Below are positions 36,322 to 46,253 of a stretch of DNA of 64,000 bases, one piece after another. Both the position numbers and the translations under genes were made by a program. The stretch covers positions 1-64,000 of the forward strand of contig JAFDGA010000006.1 of assembly GCA_019309545.1 (NCBI GenBank), read 5' to 3'. The first letter of the stretch is position 1. Every line of letters starts with the position of its first letter. Source of the stretch: Deltaproteobacteria bacterium (GTDB lineage: Bacteria; Desulfobacterota; Desulfobaccia; Desulfobaccales; Desulfobaccaceae). The notes under the pieces are model-generated. The model was not told the origin of the DNA. It saw nothing but the letters and a program-made list of their open reading frames with translations, and did not search any database.

Positions 36322-36744
36322 TTACACCGCGGCCCGATTGATTCTAACTTCCATGGCCCGAGCCGGGCAGACCGGGCAACACAATTCGCAGGCGCTGCAT
36401 TTTTCTGGATCAAAGATCACCTCCATACCAGGTCGGCGAATGGACAAGGCCCCGGTGGGGCAGACCGCGGTGCAGGTGCCACACTGATAACAACGGTCCT
36501 CATTGCGGCGCACTTCACTGGCCACCCGATGGACCTCTACTCCCGCATTTCTTAAGTATTTTACCCCTTTCCGGAAATTTTCCGGGTGGCCCCGGAGCTC
36601 CATAACGATAACCCCCTCTTTCCGGGGGTAAATGGTGGCCTTGAGCAGGTTAAACTCCAGGTCATAATCTTTCACTAACCGATAAATAATCGGTTGATCT
36701 ACCACTTCTCTTGAAAAGCGTAAAACCAGCATTTCGGCATGCAT
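36322..36744 (-). CDS. NIL-domain ferredoxin-like protein
   Basis: 140 residues. An N-terminal NIL-type domain (about 1-75) is followed by a two-cluster ferredoxin module with CYQCGTCTAVCPTGAL and CSACELCCPVCPARA, that is, two CX2CX2CX3C motifs for [4Fe-4S] clusters. Such proteins accompany methionine and sulfur metabolism enzymes, where NIL binds a sulfur amino-acid or a regulator. Role here unknown. Downstream of purL on the same strand, about 140 bases apart. Confidence 0.85.
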   Translation of the reverse strand: MHAEMLVLRFSREVVDQPIIYRLVKDYDLEFNLLKATIYPRKEGVIVMELRGHPENFRKGVKYLRNAGVEVHRVASEVRRNEDRCYQCGTCTAVCPTGALSIRRPGMEVIFDPEKCSACELCCPVCPARAMEVRINRAAV

Positions 36745-36839
36745 AAGGATTTAACCCCACCGATCCAATGGTTTATTCATAAAGACAACTTTTTAGCAGG
36801 ACAAGTCTTCCTGGCTGTCTCAACTTTCGTAATTTTAGA

Positions 36840-36867
36840 GTAGGGGCGACCGGCGGGTCACCCCTAC
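36840..36867. repeat. Palindromic dispersed repeat
   Basis: GTAGGGG-C-GACC (36840-36851) facing GGTC-A-CCCCTAC (36856-36867) with a four-base loop and one mismatch. It resembles the GTAGGGGCGACC palindromes scattered through many bacterial genomes, here in the spacer between the ferredoxin-like gene and purL. Confidence 0.55.
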
Positions 36868-36885
36868 GACTTGGGCCCCCAAATT

Positions 36886-39873
36886 TCAGATTAATCCCCT
36901 AAAGCGTCTCTGCCAACTGGCTTTCAGGTCCAAGACCGAGGTCTGGATGAGTAATTCGTCCTGGCGCCGGACCACAAACTGGTCATCGGCCCGGACCTGG
37001 CCCAGCAAAGTCAGGGGCTGGCCGGACATCAGGGTCTCAAAGGCTTCCCGGTCCGCCGGGGCGACGCTGATCAGCAAGCGGCCAGCCGATTCCGAATACA
37101 AGGCGACCTGATGGCTTTGCCCCTCGGCCACCGGAGTCAGATCCACTTCTTGTCCCAACTCGCCCGCCATGGCCTGGAGAGCCAGGTGGACGGCCAGACC
37201 GCCCCGGTAAACCCCGTGCATAGAAGCCAGTAAGGCCTGGTTGATCGCCTTTTCCAGGGCCTGATAGCGAGCCTGGAACTCTGCCGGACGCACCTGCGGC
37301 ACCTGGAGCCCCAAGTAACCCCAAAGCTCATAAAGCTCCGACCCTCCCAGTTCGTCCTCGGTCTCGCCCACCAGATAGACCAGGTCACCGGGGGTTTTCA
37401 GGTCCATAGTCAGGCAGCGCCGGACATCCGGGACCAGGCTGACCGCGGTAAACAATAGCGTCGGCAATCCCGACACCTTGTGGGTTTCGCCATACGCCCC
37501 GGCCAGATGGCCGTCGATATACATGCTGTCTTTGCCGGACAGCAAGGGGATGCCATAGGCCAGACAGAGATCGCGCAAGGCCCAGTTGGCCCGCACCAGT
37601 TGGGCGGCCTTAAATTTGCCGTCCGGATTCTTGATTGGATCATACTGAATATTCGGCCAACAGAAATTATCCACCCCGGAGATATGCTCCAGACGACCGC
37701 CGACTGTCAGGACCCGGCGCACCGCTTCATCAATAGTAACCGCGGTCATATGGTAGGTATCAATCCGGCCATAAGCCGGGTGGAGAGCCTGACTCAGGGC
37801 CAGCCCCCGCCAGGACTCCATCCGGGGGCGGATTACCACTGCGTCGCTGGGGGTATCGGCCTTTTTGCCCACCAGGGGTTTGATGACGCTACCGCCCTGC
37901 ACTTCATGATCGTATTGCCGGGCGATCCACTCCCGAGAGCAGAGGTTGGGGCGATCCAGCATGGCATGAAGCAGAGCGGTGTGGTCCTGAACCTCTCCTA
38001 TCACCGGTTCGGTTAAGCCCCGGGCCGCGGGCGGATTCCATTCGGCCTGGAACTGCCACTGGGGAAAATCGGCCTGGAGAAAATCGAGGTCGATATAGGC
38101 GCAGGTCTGATCCTGGTAGCGCAGATGCACCGCCCCGGAGTCGGTATAGCGGCCAATCACCGTGGCTTCGACTGCGTGTTTGGCGGCCAGGGCCAGGAAC
38201 TGAGCCTCATGTTCCGGGCGGACCGCCACCACCATGCGCTCCTGGGATTCGGAGACCCAGATTTCCCACTGATCCAGGCCCTCATATTTTAGCGGCACTC
38301 GATCCAGCCAGACCTCACAGCCATTGGACCACCGGGCTGATTCGCCGATGGCTGAAGACAAACCGCCGCCACCGCAGTCGGTAATAAAGGCAATGTAGCC
38401 CCGGTCGCGGGCCTCGAGCAGGAAATCGTGCATCTTTTTCTGGGTATAGGGGTCGCCGATCTGCACATGCCCAGCCGGAGTGTGGGCCCCGTAAACTTCC
38501 GAGGAGGCGGTCACTCCGTGAATGCCATCCTTACCCACCCGGCCGCCGCACATGATAATCAAATCACCGGGGGAAGTGGTCTTCTGGGCGGCATTCTCAC
38601 CCTGGATTTTATTGGGTATCAACCCCAAGGCGGCCACGAACACCAGACACTTGCCCAAGTAGCTGGGATCAAAATAGAGCACTCCGAGCGGGGTGGGAAT
38701 GCCGCTTTTATTGCCGCCGTCTTTGACCCCTTCGATGACCCCGTCCAGCAGTCGCCGAGGGTGCAGATGCGGCTGTAAGGGCCCCCGATAATCCCGGGGG
38801 CCGACACAGTAGCCATACAGACCGGCAATCAGCTTGGAGCCTTTGCCGGTGCCCAGCGGATCGCGATAGACCCCGACGATGCCGGTCAGCGCGCCGCCGT
38901 AGGCCTCCATATTGGAGGGCGAATTGTGGGTTTCGCCGGTAATCACATAACTGTAGTCATCATCAAAACGGCCTACCCCGGCATTATCCCAGAGCACCGA
39001 CACCACCCAGGACTTTTGCCGGGCCAGTTTTAGGGTGGGTTCTTCGATGCAGGTCTTGAACAGGCTGTTAACCGTAACCTGCTCGCCCGTTACCTGGTCG
39101 TGATAATGAAACAACCCCCGGAAAGTGTTGTGATTACAGTGATCGCTGCGGGCCTGGGCAATGTATTCCAGTTCCACGTCCGTAGGCAGACCGAGCCCAA
39201 AGTTAGCCCGCCGGGCCTGCACTTCCGGCCGCAGATAATAGGCCCGGATCACCGGGATATCCTGCTCCTGGAGGGCCAGATTGCGAAGCTCGCTGAGTTC
39301 TTGCAAAGTGGCGTCGCTGTCGATATTGAAGGTGGTGACGATGGGCAGATGGTCAAGCCGCACCTGGGGGATGATCAACCCAATGCCGGTTTGCGGGTTC
39401 CAGGCATCTGGGGAATACACCCGAAATTCCTGAATAATATCGTTGGCCAGCAATTCCTGGGCCACTCGGGCAACATCCCTGGAAGAAATGCCGGTTCCTT
39501 CAAACAGGTATAATTTTGACGTATAGACCGCCGCCTGCGCGTCCAGAGAACGCCCCAAAAAAGCCTCGATGGCTTCTACCGCCGTAGCCCCCGGGTTATC
39601 CCGTACTCCGGGCCGGAGCCCCACCCAGACCGCCCAATCAAAACGGTCAGCCAATGGTTGATAACTGGAAATCTGGGTCACCGGGTTGGTAAAGATCTGG
39701 GTGCGGATGGCCTCCAATTCGCACCCGGAGAGCTGGGCATCAATGGTCAGGATGTGGATAACCCGCACCCGGGAGAATTCCAGGCCAAAATATTCTTTGG
39801 CTTTCCGCCGGATGGCTTCGCCCTCGGCATCCACCAGTTCCGGCCGCCAGGTGATTTCTAATCGCGCCGCCAT
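36886..39873 (-). CDS. purL: Phosphoribosylformylglycinamidine synthase with PurS-like N-terminal segments
   Basis: 995 residues. The two AIRS-type ATP-binding halves are recognisable: an early RSDHCNHNTF block (catalytic His), VITGETHNSPS, GVKDGGNKSGIP, GGRVGKDGIHG, then GKDSMYIDG. The first 190 residues contain two segments resembling the small PurS subunit. There is no C-terminal glutaminase, so a separate PurQ must supply ammonia; it is not in the window. It acts in purine synthesis (step four). The longer-than-usual length (bacterial PurL without PurS is about 730-750) reflects this N-terminal fusion, an arrangement known from some other lineages. Confidence 0.9.
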   Translation of the reverse strand: MAARLEITWRPELVDAEGEAIRRKAKEYFGLEFSRVRVIHILTIDAQLSGCELEAIRTQIFTNPVTQISSYQPLADRFDWAVWVGLRPGVRDNPGATAVEAIEAFLGRSLDAQAAVYTSKLYLFEGTGISSRDVARVAQELLANDIIQEFRVYSPDAWNPQTGIGLIIPQVRLDHLPIVTTFNIDSDATLQELSELRNLALQEQDIPVIRAYYLRPEVQARRANFGLGLPTDVELEYIAQARSDHCNHNTFRGLFHYHDQVTGEQVTVNSLFKTCIEEPTLKLARQKSWVVSVLWDNAGVGRFDDDYSYVITGETHNSPSNMEAYGGALTGIVGVYRDPLGTGKGSKLIAGLYGYCVGPRDYRGPLQPHLHPRRLLDGVIEGVKDGGNKSGIPTPLGVLYFDPSYLGKCLVFVAALGLIPNKIQGENAAQKTTSPGDLIIMCGGRVGKDGIHGVTASSEVYGAHTPAGHVQIGDPYTQKKMHDFLLEARDRGYIAFITDCGGGGLSSAIGESARWSNGCEVWLDRVPLKYEGLDQWEIWVSESQERMVVAVRPEHEAQFLALAAKHAVEATVIGRYTDSGAVHLRYQDQTCAYIDLDFLQADFPQWQFQAEWNPPAARGLTEPVIGEVQDHTALLHAMLDRPNLCSREWIARQYDHEVQGGSVIKPLVGKKADTPSDAVVIRPRMESWRGLALSQALHPAYGRIDTYHMTAVTIDEAVRRVLTVGGRLEHISGVDNFCWPNIQYDPIKNPDGKFKAAQLVRANWALRDLCLAYGIPLLSGKDSMYIDGHLAGAYGETHKVSGLPTLLFTAVSLVPDVRRCLTMDLKTPGDLVYLVGETEDELGGSELYELWGYLGLQVPQVRPAEFQARYQALEKAINQALLASMHGVYRGGLAVHLALQAMAGELGQEVDLTPVAEGQSHQVALYSESAGRLLISVAPADREAFETLMSGQPLTLLGQVRADDQFVVRRQDELLIQTSVLDLKASWQRRFRGLI

Positions 39874-39947
39874 TAGTTCCCTTTTATAATCCCTATAGAG
39901 CCTCCGGCAAAATTATTCTTATTCTCAACCCAAAAATTAGAGTTTAT

Positions 39948-40463
39948 TCACTCTCCCAGAAAACCGATGCGGCGACGCTTGGGCGCCGGTGGGGTCATGA
40001 GTTGATGGATAGCCTCAAAGACGATCTGGAACTGAGCATCGTATTTTTTTTCCAGGGCCGCCAGTTTTTGGGCCAGTTCCTTATGGGTGGCCAGCATCCG
40101 TCGCAGCCGAATAAAGGTGCGGATGATTTCGATATTGACCTGGATCGCCCTAGGGCTGTTGAGCACGCTGGAGAGCATCGCCACCCCTTGTTCGGTAAAG
40201 GCATAGGGCGGATAACGCCGGCCGCCCCACTGTTTTGAGCTCACAGATTGTGATCTCAAGAGAGTAAACTCCTCTTTGGTAAGCTGAAACATGAAATCTT
40301 CGGGAAAGCGGTCCCGGTGGCGTTTGACGGCCTGGACCAAAACCCGGGTTTCAACCTCATAAAGCCTGGCCAGATCGGCATCCAGGATAACTTTTTCGCC
40401 CCGGATCAATATGATGGACTGTTCAATCCGTTCAGCCGGCATGAGCGAAGGCTTCGTTTCCAT
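39948..40463 (-). CDS. ORF6N-domain protein
   Basis: 171 residues with the ORF6N domain (about 10-100; [51 protein letters not shown]), followed by a helical tail. ORF6N proteins are common in phages and near restriction cassettes; the domain is thought to bind DNA. It lies directly downstream of the restriction endonuclease, 18 bases apart, on the same strand. Confidence 0.88.
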   Translation of the reverse strand: METKPSLMPAERIEQSIILIRGEKVILDADLARLYEVETRVLVQAVKRHRDRFPEDFMFQLTKEEFTLLRSQSVSSKQWGGRRYPPYAFTEQGVAMLSSVLNSPRAIQVNIEIIRTFIRLRRMLATHKELAQKLAALEKKYDAQFQIVFEAIHQLMTPPAPKRRRIGFLGE

Positions 40464-40481
40464 ATCCTGGATAACCTAACG

Positions 40482-41573
40482 TTAAATAGCGAATATTTTA
40501 TTAAGTTGCTCGTTCCATGCTATTTTGATAAGTTTAGGAACATGTGGTTCTTCTAATAGCCGCATCATCTCTTTATTAAACAATGCCCTTCCAGCTTTGC
40601 CGATGGTAGCCAGCAACATTAAAATCCAATTTTTGATTTCGACAAAATTTACTTCATGACCCTGGGCAAAATATTGTCGAGCCTGCTCCATGGTTTCCGA
40701 GGAGGGAGGAGAAGTTTTTAAACAGAACAGATAATCCTCAATTCCGGCAGGGGCGATTTTTGTATTAAAGGTTGCCACAACTCGCGATCTGTCCACTGGG
40801 CGTTCGGTTACTTCAACCGCCATAAGCGTCTGCCCCTGGCTGGTAATGGTTATATCACCACCCGCGCCCGAAGCAACATCAGCGACATTAATATCTTGCG
40901 AATTTATTGTCCAATTTTGCAAGCCAAACAAATGCTTAATGGTAAAAAAGGTAGCTACTACTAAGATCAATGGAAATCTACCGCCGCTGGGAGTATTAAG
41001 CAGACCGGAAATCAAAGTGTCGTATTGGTCCAGGCTAAGTCTCTGTGGCCTAAAGAGCGGTATTGCAGCACTTTCCCGTAATTTAACAAACTTATACAAG
41101 TGGTATTGCAAAAAATTTCCGAGTTCAGCATCTACTGAAGTTGATTCTAAGTAATTTAAAAGACTAAGGAAAGCATCATAACCTTTTTTATCTCTCAAGC
41201 CATCCCGTGTAGTCAGATCAAAGCGGACCGAGCGTCGGAATACACTTAGATAGAGGCCATGAGTTGATGGAATACGCTTTTCATGTAAAAAGGGATTTAT
41301 AACCTTTTCATCGAGGCTGCGACCACTGAAGGCGTTTGGCCCCAGATCTGTGTATGGTTGGCGGATATTAATAGATTTATCTAATATTCTGGCTAAAGTA
41401 CAACCTAAAAGGACTTCACGATAGGCCTGGGTTTTAGATCGGAACAGAGTCTGTAAAGCAGTCTGGATATCGTCCCTTACGGGTAGGGCAGCCCCTTGGA
41501 GAACGGCTTTTTCAGCTGCAAGTATGGATTTTTCCAGCAACTCTCGAGCCAGATGGTAATCAATTGCAGACAT
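40482..41573 (-). CDS. Putative type II restriction endonuclease
   Basis: 363 residues encoded 15 bases downstream of a DNA adenine methylase, the usual position for a cognate endonuclease. The middle contains GGDITITSQ ... MAVEVTER, a Asp-x-Glu-x pattern consistent with a PD-(D/E)xK nuclease core (the last Lys replaced by Thr). I do not recognise the recognition specificity, and the assignment rests mainly on context. Same-strand, tightly spaced, so the three-gene set is likely a single operon. Confidence 0.65.
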   Translation of the reverse strand: MSAIDYHLARELLEKSILAAEKAVLQGAALPVRDDIQTALQTLFRSKTQAYREVLLGCTLARILDKSINIRQPYTDLGPNAFSGRSLDEKVINPFLHEKRIPSTHGLYLSVFRRSVRFDLTTRDGLRDKKGYDAFLSLLNYLESTSVDAELGNFLQYHLYKFVKLRESAAIPLFRPQRLSLDQYDTLISGLLNTPSGGRFPLILVVATFFTIKHLFGLQNWTINSQDINVADVASGAGGDITITSQGQTLMAVEVTERPVDRSRVVATFNTKIAPAGIEDYLFCLKTSPPSSETMEQARQYFAQGHEVNFVEIKNWILMLLATIGKAGRALFNKEMMRLLEEPHVPKLIKIAWNEQLNKIFAI

Positions 41574-41588
41574 GCTAATCAGGTTCCT

Positions 41589-42458
41589 TCAATAATTCAT
41601 CCACAAAGCCTCTTGGCGTAACTTTTTTATAGAGTGACAATGCTTAGGAGGCGCGTCAAAGCGGCGCCAACCTTCATAAAGCTTATCCAAGATATCGCAA
41701 CGATAACCAGAAACTGCTACTTTACCCTTGCAGTTGACCAATACTGTGGCTAGTTGGCGGTGCTCCAATTCATCCATCTCAAAGCCATAGGCTTTGCTAT
41801 CTCCCCGTGTATCATGCACGTAAGGGGGATCGCAATAGAATAGCGTTCCTGCCCCATCATATAATTTGATCAGTTCAATTGCTGGACGATTTTCGATTTG
41901 TACTCGAAGCAAACGCAAAGCAATGTCAGGGAGATCTTCGACACTGCCGAGCCAGCGCGACACTACTCCAGACATCCCGGCTCGGCTAGTGTTCTTGCAA
42001 TTTGCCCATCTTCCCAGGGTTGCGGTTTGGGCTAAGCCGGTTCTAGCCTGACGGGCGCGGACAAAAAACCGGCGGGCACGTTCAACCTCAGATAGGGAGC
42101 CGACATCGCAGTTTATAGCAAAGAAGAATTCTTCCCGAGAAAATGGCGTCAGGGCTATAGCCTGGATCAGCTCGTCTTTTTTGTCGCGCAAGATACGAAA
42201 GAAATTAACTACCTCTCCATCTATATCGTTATAAGTCTCAACCGGTGATGGTTCACGATTAAGGAGTACCGCCGCTGACCCTCCGAAAGGCTCGCAGTAG
42301 TGATGGCATTTAGGTAAGAGGGGTAAAAGCCAATCAAGATGGTTAAACTTCCCGCCGTACCAACCGAATACTATTCGCCTTTTGCGATTCCGGGGGCGAA
42401 TGAGTTTGTTATTTTTATCCTCTATATCCAGAAAAATTGGTGACAGCGATTTCTGCAC
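41589..42458 (-). CDS. DNA adenine methylase (D12/Dam-type)
   Basis: 289 residues with the alpha-class N6-adenine methylase signature: AdoMet motif I FGWYGGK, EPFGGSAAVLL, and the catalytic DPPY at about residue 205 (YCDPPYVHDTRG). It methylates adenine in DNA to protect the host site. The GTG at 42458 has a purine-rich sequence upstream; it lies 14 bases from the end of thrC. With the gene following, it forms a restriction-modification pair inserted between thrC and purL. Base composition is lower in GC than the neighbours by eye. Confidence 0.92.
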   Translation of the reverse strand: MQKSLSPIFLDIEDKNNKLIRPRNRKRRIVFGWYGGKFNHLDWLLPLLPKCHHYCEPFGGSAAVLLNREPSPVETYNDIDGEVVNFFRILRDKKDELIQAIALTPFSREEFFFAINCDVGSLSEVERARRFFVRARQARTGLAQTATLGRWANCKNTSRAGMSGVVSRWLGSVEDLPDIALRLLRVQIENRPAIELIKLYDGAGTLFYCDPPYVHDTRGDSKAYGFEMDELEHRQLATVLVNCKGKVAVSGYRCDILDKLYEGWRRFDAPPKHCHSIKKLRQEALWMNY

Positions 42459-42472
42459 AACTTTCTCTCTTC

Positions 42473-43975
42473 CTAATCTTCGTCCCTGGATTTCAAAGCT
42501 AATATGGCTGCCAATTGCTTGACTAGATCCTGGGTAAACGTCTGCTGTGCGGCCGGAGATGCGGGGCGGCCCGATGCCAGATTTACCTGCGGGGTCAGCA
42601 ATTGCGGGTGGTTCTGATATTCGGGCTTAGGCACCACCTCAAATTCCGGCGGGAAGCTGTTGTCGAAATACATCTGCTGAAAGGAGCTGAATTTGAGGGC
42701 ATGGGCGGTGGCATCCAGCACCGCCTCTTCGTCCCGATTGACCAGACCGGCTCGCAGGGCCGCCCGCAATCCGGCCAGGGATTCGCCGCCCTGGGTGCAG
42801 GCAATGTGGCCGTTGCGGTTGGCCAAGAGCATCGAGTCCATGATCTCCTGTTCCGTGACCTGGACTACCGCAAAGCTGCCCTCGCCAGCCCGGCGCAGAT
42901 ACTCCTCTACCCGGTGGATGACCCGCGGCATGGAGACTGGCCGACCGATCATGGCGGCCTGGGCCACGCTCGCCTTGACGGTGACCGGAACGAAGATGCG
43001 CTTGGTGGGGTTCTGCTCCTGGTAATAGCGAAACACCGGGTCGGCATGGTGCGATTGTACCCCCAGAACCCGGGGCAGGGTGTCGATGATACCCAAATCA
43101 TGGAACCGCAATAAGCCTTCCAGCACCGCGGTGATGTTCCCGGCATTGCCGATGGGGATCACGATAACCTTTTTTTTCAGGTGAAAATCGTACCACTGGG
43201 CGATTTCATAGGCATAAGACTCCTGCCCCCGGATGCGCCAGCTATTTTTGGAGTTGAGCAGCGCCACGTGGTAGCGCTCCGACAGGGCCTCCACCACCCG
43301 CATGCAATCGTCAAAGACGCCGGGAATCTCAAACACCCGGGTGCCGCTGCCCAGGGGCTGGGAAAGCTGCTGGGGGGTGACTTTGCCCTGTGGCAGCAGC
43401 ACTGCCGAAGCTAGCTTATCCCCCAGATAGGAGGCATACAGGGCGGCGGCTGCCGAGGTGTCGCCGGTAGAGGCGCAGATCGCCAATACGCCCTCCAGGT
43501 TGCGGGTGCGGATGAGATAGTTGAGGTAACTCAAGGCGGCAGCCATGCCCCGGTCCTTGAAAGAGGCACTGGGGTTCTGGCCGTCGTTTTTGTAATAAAA
43601 GGCCATGCCGATTTCATTCTGCAGGCGGCTATTGGCGGCTACCTGGGGGGTATGGCCTTCTCCCAGATAGATGATGTCCTCCGGGGGCATGACCGGAGCA
43701 ATCAGCTCATGATAAAGAAAAATACCTTTTACTGCTGCAATATTTAACATTTTCCGGTAATTGAACAGCCGCCGCCAGAAGCTGCCGGGCAGCTGCCAGA
43801 GGCGGTCAGCGGCCTTGTCCTCCAGCAAAAACAGGCCCTGGCAGCGGGGACAGGTATAGAGCAATTCATCAATGCCATATTCCGCCCCGCACTCCAGACA
43901 GCGATAGACCATTTCCCCCTTAGGGGTAGGGATGAGATAAGGTTGTAAATCTTCCGGAAAATCTTTGAGTTCCAC
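42473..43975 (-). CDS. thrC: Threonine synthase
   Basis: 500 residues. Short N-terminal segment with two Cys pairs (CLEC ... CPRC) of the kind seen in several threonine synthases, then the PLP fold with the Schiff-base lysine in SFKDRGMAAAL, a glycine-rich phosphate loop (STGDTSAAAA), and IGNAGN. It converts O-phospho-homoserine to threonine. The final 60 residues are less conserved. Same strand as the methylase downstream, 14 bases apart. Confidence 0.92.
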   Translation of the reverse strand: MELKDFPEDLQPYLIPTPKGEMVYRCLECGAEYGIDELLYTCPRCQGLFLLEDKAADRLWQLPGSFWRRLFNYRKMLNIAAVKGIFLYHELIAPVMPPEDIIYLGEGHTPQVAANSRLQNEIGMAFYYKNDGQNPSASFKDRGMAAALSYLNYLIRTRNLEGVLAICASTGDTSAAAALYASYLGDKLASAVLLPQGKVTPQQLSQPLGSGTRVFEIPGVFDDCMRVVEALSERYHVALLNSKNSWRIRGQESYAYEIAQWYDFHLKKKVIVIPIGNAGNITAVLEGLLRFHDLGIIDTLPRVLGVQSHHADPVFRYYQEQNPTKRIFVPVTVKASVAQAAMIGRPVSMPRVIHRVEEYLRRAGEGSFAVVQVTEQEIMDSMLLANRNGHIACTQGGESLAGLRAALRAGLVNRDEEAVLDATAHALKFSSFQQMYFDNSFPPEFEVVPKPEYQNHPQLLTPQVNLASGRPASPAAQQTFTQDLVKQLAAILALKSRDED

Positions 43976-44028
43976 AATCGCTCCTCAACCGCTCAGAGGG
44001 CTGGTCTGGGTAAGACACAAATCGCCCT

Positions 44029-45399
44029 CTAGACATTCAGATGATATTTCTTCAGCTTATACTGCAACAGGCTTTTGGTAATTCCCAGCAGTTCGGCGGC
44101 CCGAACCTGGACCTGGCCGGAATGTTCCAAGGCCCGCCGGATCATCAGTTCTTCAATGCGTTCCAGGGCTTCGGGTAAGGGGGTGTTGAGGGGGACCAGG
44201 CGGTCAATGTCAAACTCGCTTTCGGGCCGGGTGGTGGCCAGATTGGGGGGCAAATCAGCCGGAGTAATGACGTCGCCACTGCGAAGAATTACGGCCCGTT
44301 CGATGACATTTTCCAATTCCCGGACATTACCCGGCCAAGAATGCCGGGTTAAGATTCTCATGGTCTCCGGATCCACCCGGACTTCGCCCTGAGCGTTTTC
44401 CTGGGTATATTTTTGAATAAAATGAGTCACGAGGAGCGGGATATCCTCGGGCCGCTGGCGCAGCGGCGGAATCTCCAGGTGGACCACATTAAGGCGGTAA
44501 AACAGGTCTTCTCGAAAATTCCCTTCGTCGACTTCGGCTTTTAAATCCCGATTAGAAGCGGCCACTAGGCGCACGTCCACCCGCAGGGTACGCGATCCGC
44601 CTACCCGCTCAAACTCCATTTCCTGCAGGACTCGCAGTAATTTGACCTGCAGGGCCGGAGACATCTCGGTCACTTCGTCCAGGAACAGGGTGCCGCCGTC
44701 GGCCAGCTCAAACCGGCCTTTGCGGAGGGCCACGGCGTGGGTGAAGGCACCTTTTTCATGGCCGAAAAGCTCACTTTCCAGCAGGGTCTCGGTCAAGGCC
44801 CCGCAATTTACCGAGATAAAGGGCCTTTGGCTGCGGGGGCTGCGTTGATGAATGGCCCGGGCGATCAGCTCCTTACCAGTGCCACTTTCGCCAGTGATCA
44901 GGACCGTTACCCGAGTTTGGGCCACTTTTTCTACCAGGGCAAAGATCTCCTGCATGGCCCGGCTGTTGCCGACAATATTCTCGAACCGGTACTTTTGGGC
45001 CAGGTCCTGACGGAGACGTCGGTTCTCGTCCAGAAGATGCCGTAATTCCAAGGCCTTGGCAATAGTGACGAGAATCTCCTCGTTTTTGAAGGGCTTGGTG
45101 ATGTAGTCGAAGGCCCCTTTTTTCATGGCCTCCACCGCTTTTTCCACCGTGCCGAAGGCGGTCATGATGATTACCGGCAAGTCGGGATTAAGGTGCTGGA
45201 TTTCTTCCATCAATTCGATGCCGCTGACTCTGGGCATTTTCATATCGGTGATGATCAGATCCAGATCATTATGGCGGACAATCTTCTGGGCTTCGGTGGC
45301 GCTTTCGGCGGTCAGCACTTCGTATCCAGCCCCGGAAAGCAAGGCCTCCATGACCAGCAGATAATTTTTTTCATCATCAACAACCAGGATGGTATCCAT
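44029..45399 (-). CDS. NtrC-family sigma54-dependent response regulator
   Basis: 456 residues: receiver (phospho-acceptor D52; acid pair D8/D9), AAA+ domain with Walker A GESGTGKE, Walker B LFLDEVT, and a C-terminal Fis-type helix-turn-helix ([19 protein letters not shown]). The sigma54-contact loop reads GAFTHA, a change from GAFTGA at the fifth residue. The likely partner is the kinase at 46254-47699, which is on the same strand, but an 850-base stretch with a photolyase remnant separates the two genes. This regulator would act on sigma54 promoters elsewhere. Confidence 0.92.
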   Translation of the reverse strand: MDTILVVDDEKNYLLVMEALLSGAGYEVLTAESATEAQKIVRHNDLDLIITDMKMPRVSGIELMEEIQHLNPDLPVIIMTAFGTVEKAVEAMKKGAFDYITKPFKNEEILVTIAKALELRHLLDENRRLRQDLAQKYRFENIVGNSRAMQEIFALVEKVAQTRVTVLITGESGTGKELIARAIHQRSPRSQRPFISVNCGALTETLLESELFGHEKGAFTHAVALRKGRFELADGGTLFLDEVTEMSPALQVKLLRVLQEMEFERVGGSRTLRVDVRLVAASNRDLKAEVDEGNFREDLFYRLNVVHLEIPPLRQRPEDIPLLVTHFIQKYTQENAQGEVRVDPETMRILTRHSWPGNVRELENVIERAVILRSGDVITPADLPPNLATTRPESEFDIDRLVPLNTPLPEALERIEELMIRRALEHSGQVQVRAAELLGITKSLLQYKLKKYHLNV

Positions 45400-45857
45400 A
45401 AATTCCCTGGAAATTTTAGTTTGGAGTCCGAACGCCTAATTATCACTCAGATCATAAAATAAAATAAATGAATAGGGGTCAGAAAAAAGCTCTGGGGAGA
45501 GGGAGCGGCGGTCCCTCGCCCTCCCCTCAAAGTAATCTTTTAAATGCTCGTAGTAATATACCTGAAAAATATTATTACGCTAAAGCCAGGCTGATCAGCA
45601 TAGCCAAGTTATAACAGTATAATGGCAAAGCTAGGGTAACAGATGATTTTAAAGCTCACCATCAAGCTTTTAACTTAACTATGACCTTATTACCTGAGGT
45701 AACTCCCTAAAGTACGGAATTTTCGCTGTCCGCCAAGAAGCCATATAATGAGCGGCTTTTTCCCGACTTTACAAACTTTTTTTAATATAGGCTTTAATAT
45801 GGAATTTTGCTTTATAGGCATTATAACTCATGTAGCGGATTTTGCCAAATATCTGGC
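45400..45857. other. AT-rich intergenic region upstream of the NtrC-type gene
   Basis: About 460 bases between the regulator and the photolyase remnant. No gene is supported. A GC-rich palindrome (45494-45526) is listed separately; the rest is AT-rich and shows no sigma54 promoter. Confidence 0.55.
45494..45526. repeat. GC-rich palindromic repeat
   Basis: Imperfect hairpin GGGGA-GAGGGA facing TCCCTC-GCCC-TCCCC, similar in sequence to the copy at 53637-53664. Probably a dispersed repeat. Confidence 0.45.
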
Positions 45858-46196
45858 TCACCCTAGGCCTGGGGATGCCTGGCCCGGGGTGGGAAATCTT
45901 CCAGAAATTCCGGCCAAGCCCGATGAATTTTGGGCGGCAAGGTTCCGTGGCAGTTCCTGAAGCCCCTGGATCATAAAGGAGTATTGTTTTAAGGCAGCAT
46001 TTAAGAAACGCGGTACCAGGCAAAAAACTACCAAAAGCGGGGCCCCTTGTTTTAAGGCTTGTTCCTGAGAGAAGAGCAAGGCCCAATTATCATGGACCCG
46101 TTGATCCCGACGCATCCAGTAGATGACCGGGCCACTTTTAATTTCAGCCGAATTTAGAACTCTTGCCGGTCGGGGATTCCTAAGCTCACCAACCAT
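45858..46196 (-). pseudogene. Truncated DNA photolyase gene (class II-type N-terminus)
   Basis: About 112 residues, of which residues 20-95 match the start of class II deoxyribodipyrimidine photolyase (GPVIYWMRRDQRVHDNWALL, LVVFCLVPRFL). The complete enzyme is about 450-480 residues; sequence becomes unrelated after about residue 90 and the FAD and DNA-binding domains are missing, so it is a remnant. It sits between the histidine kinase and the regulator on the same strand. Confidence 0.78.
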
Positions 46197-46253
46197 CCGG
46201 CTAAGTTGTTGAATCGCTGGGCAGGAAGGACCATCGGGCGGGAATTTATTGGT

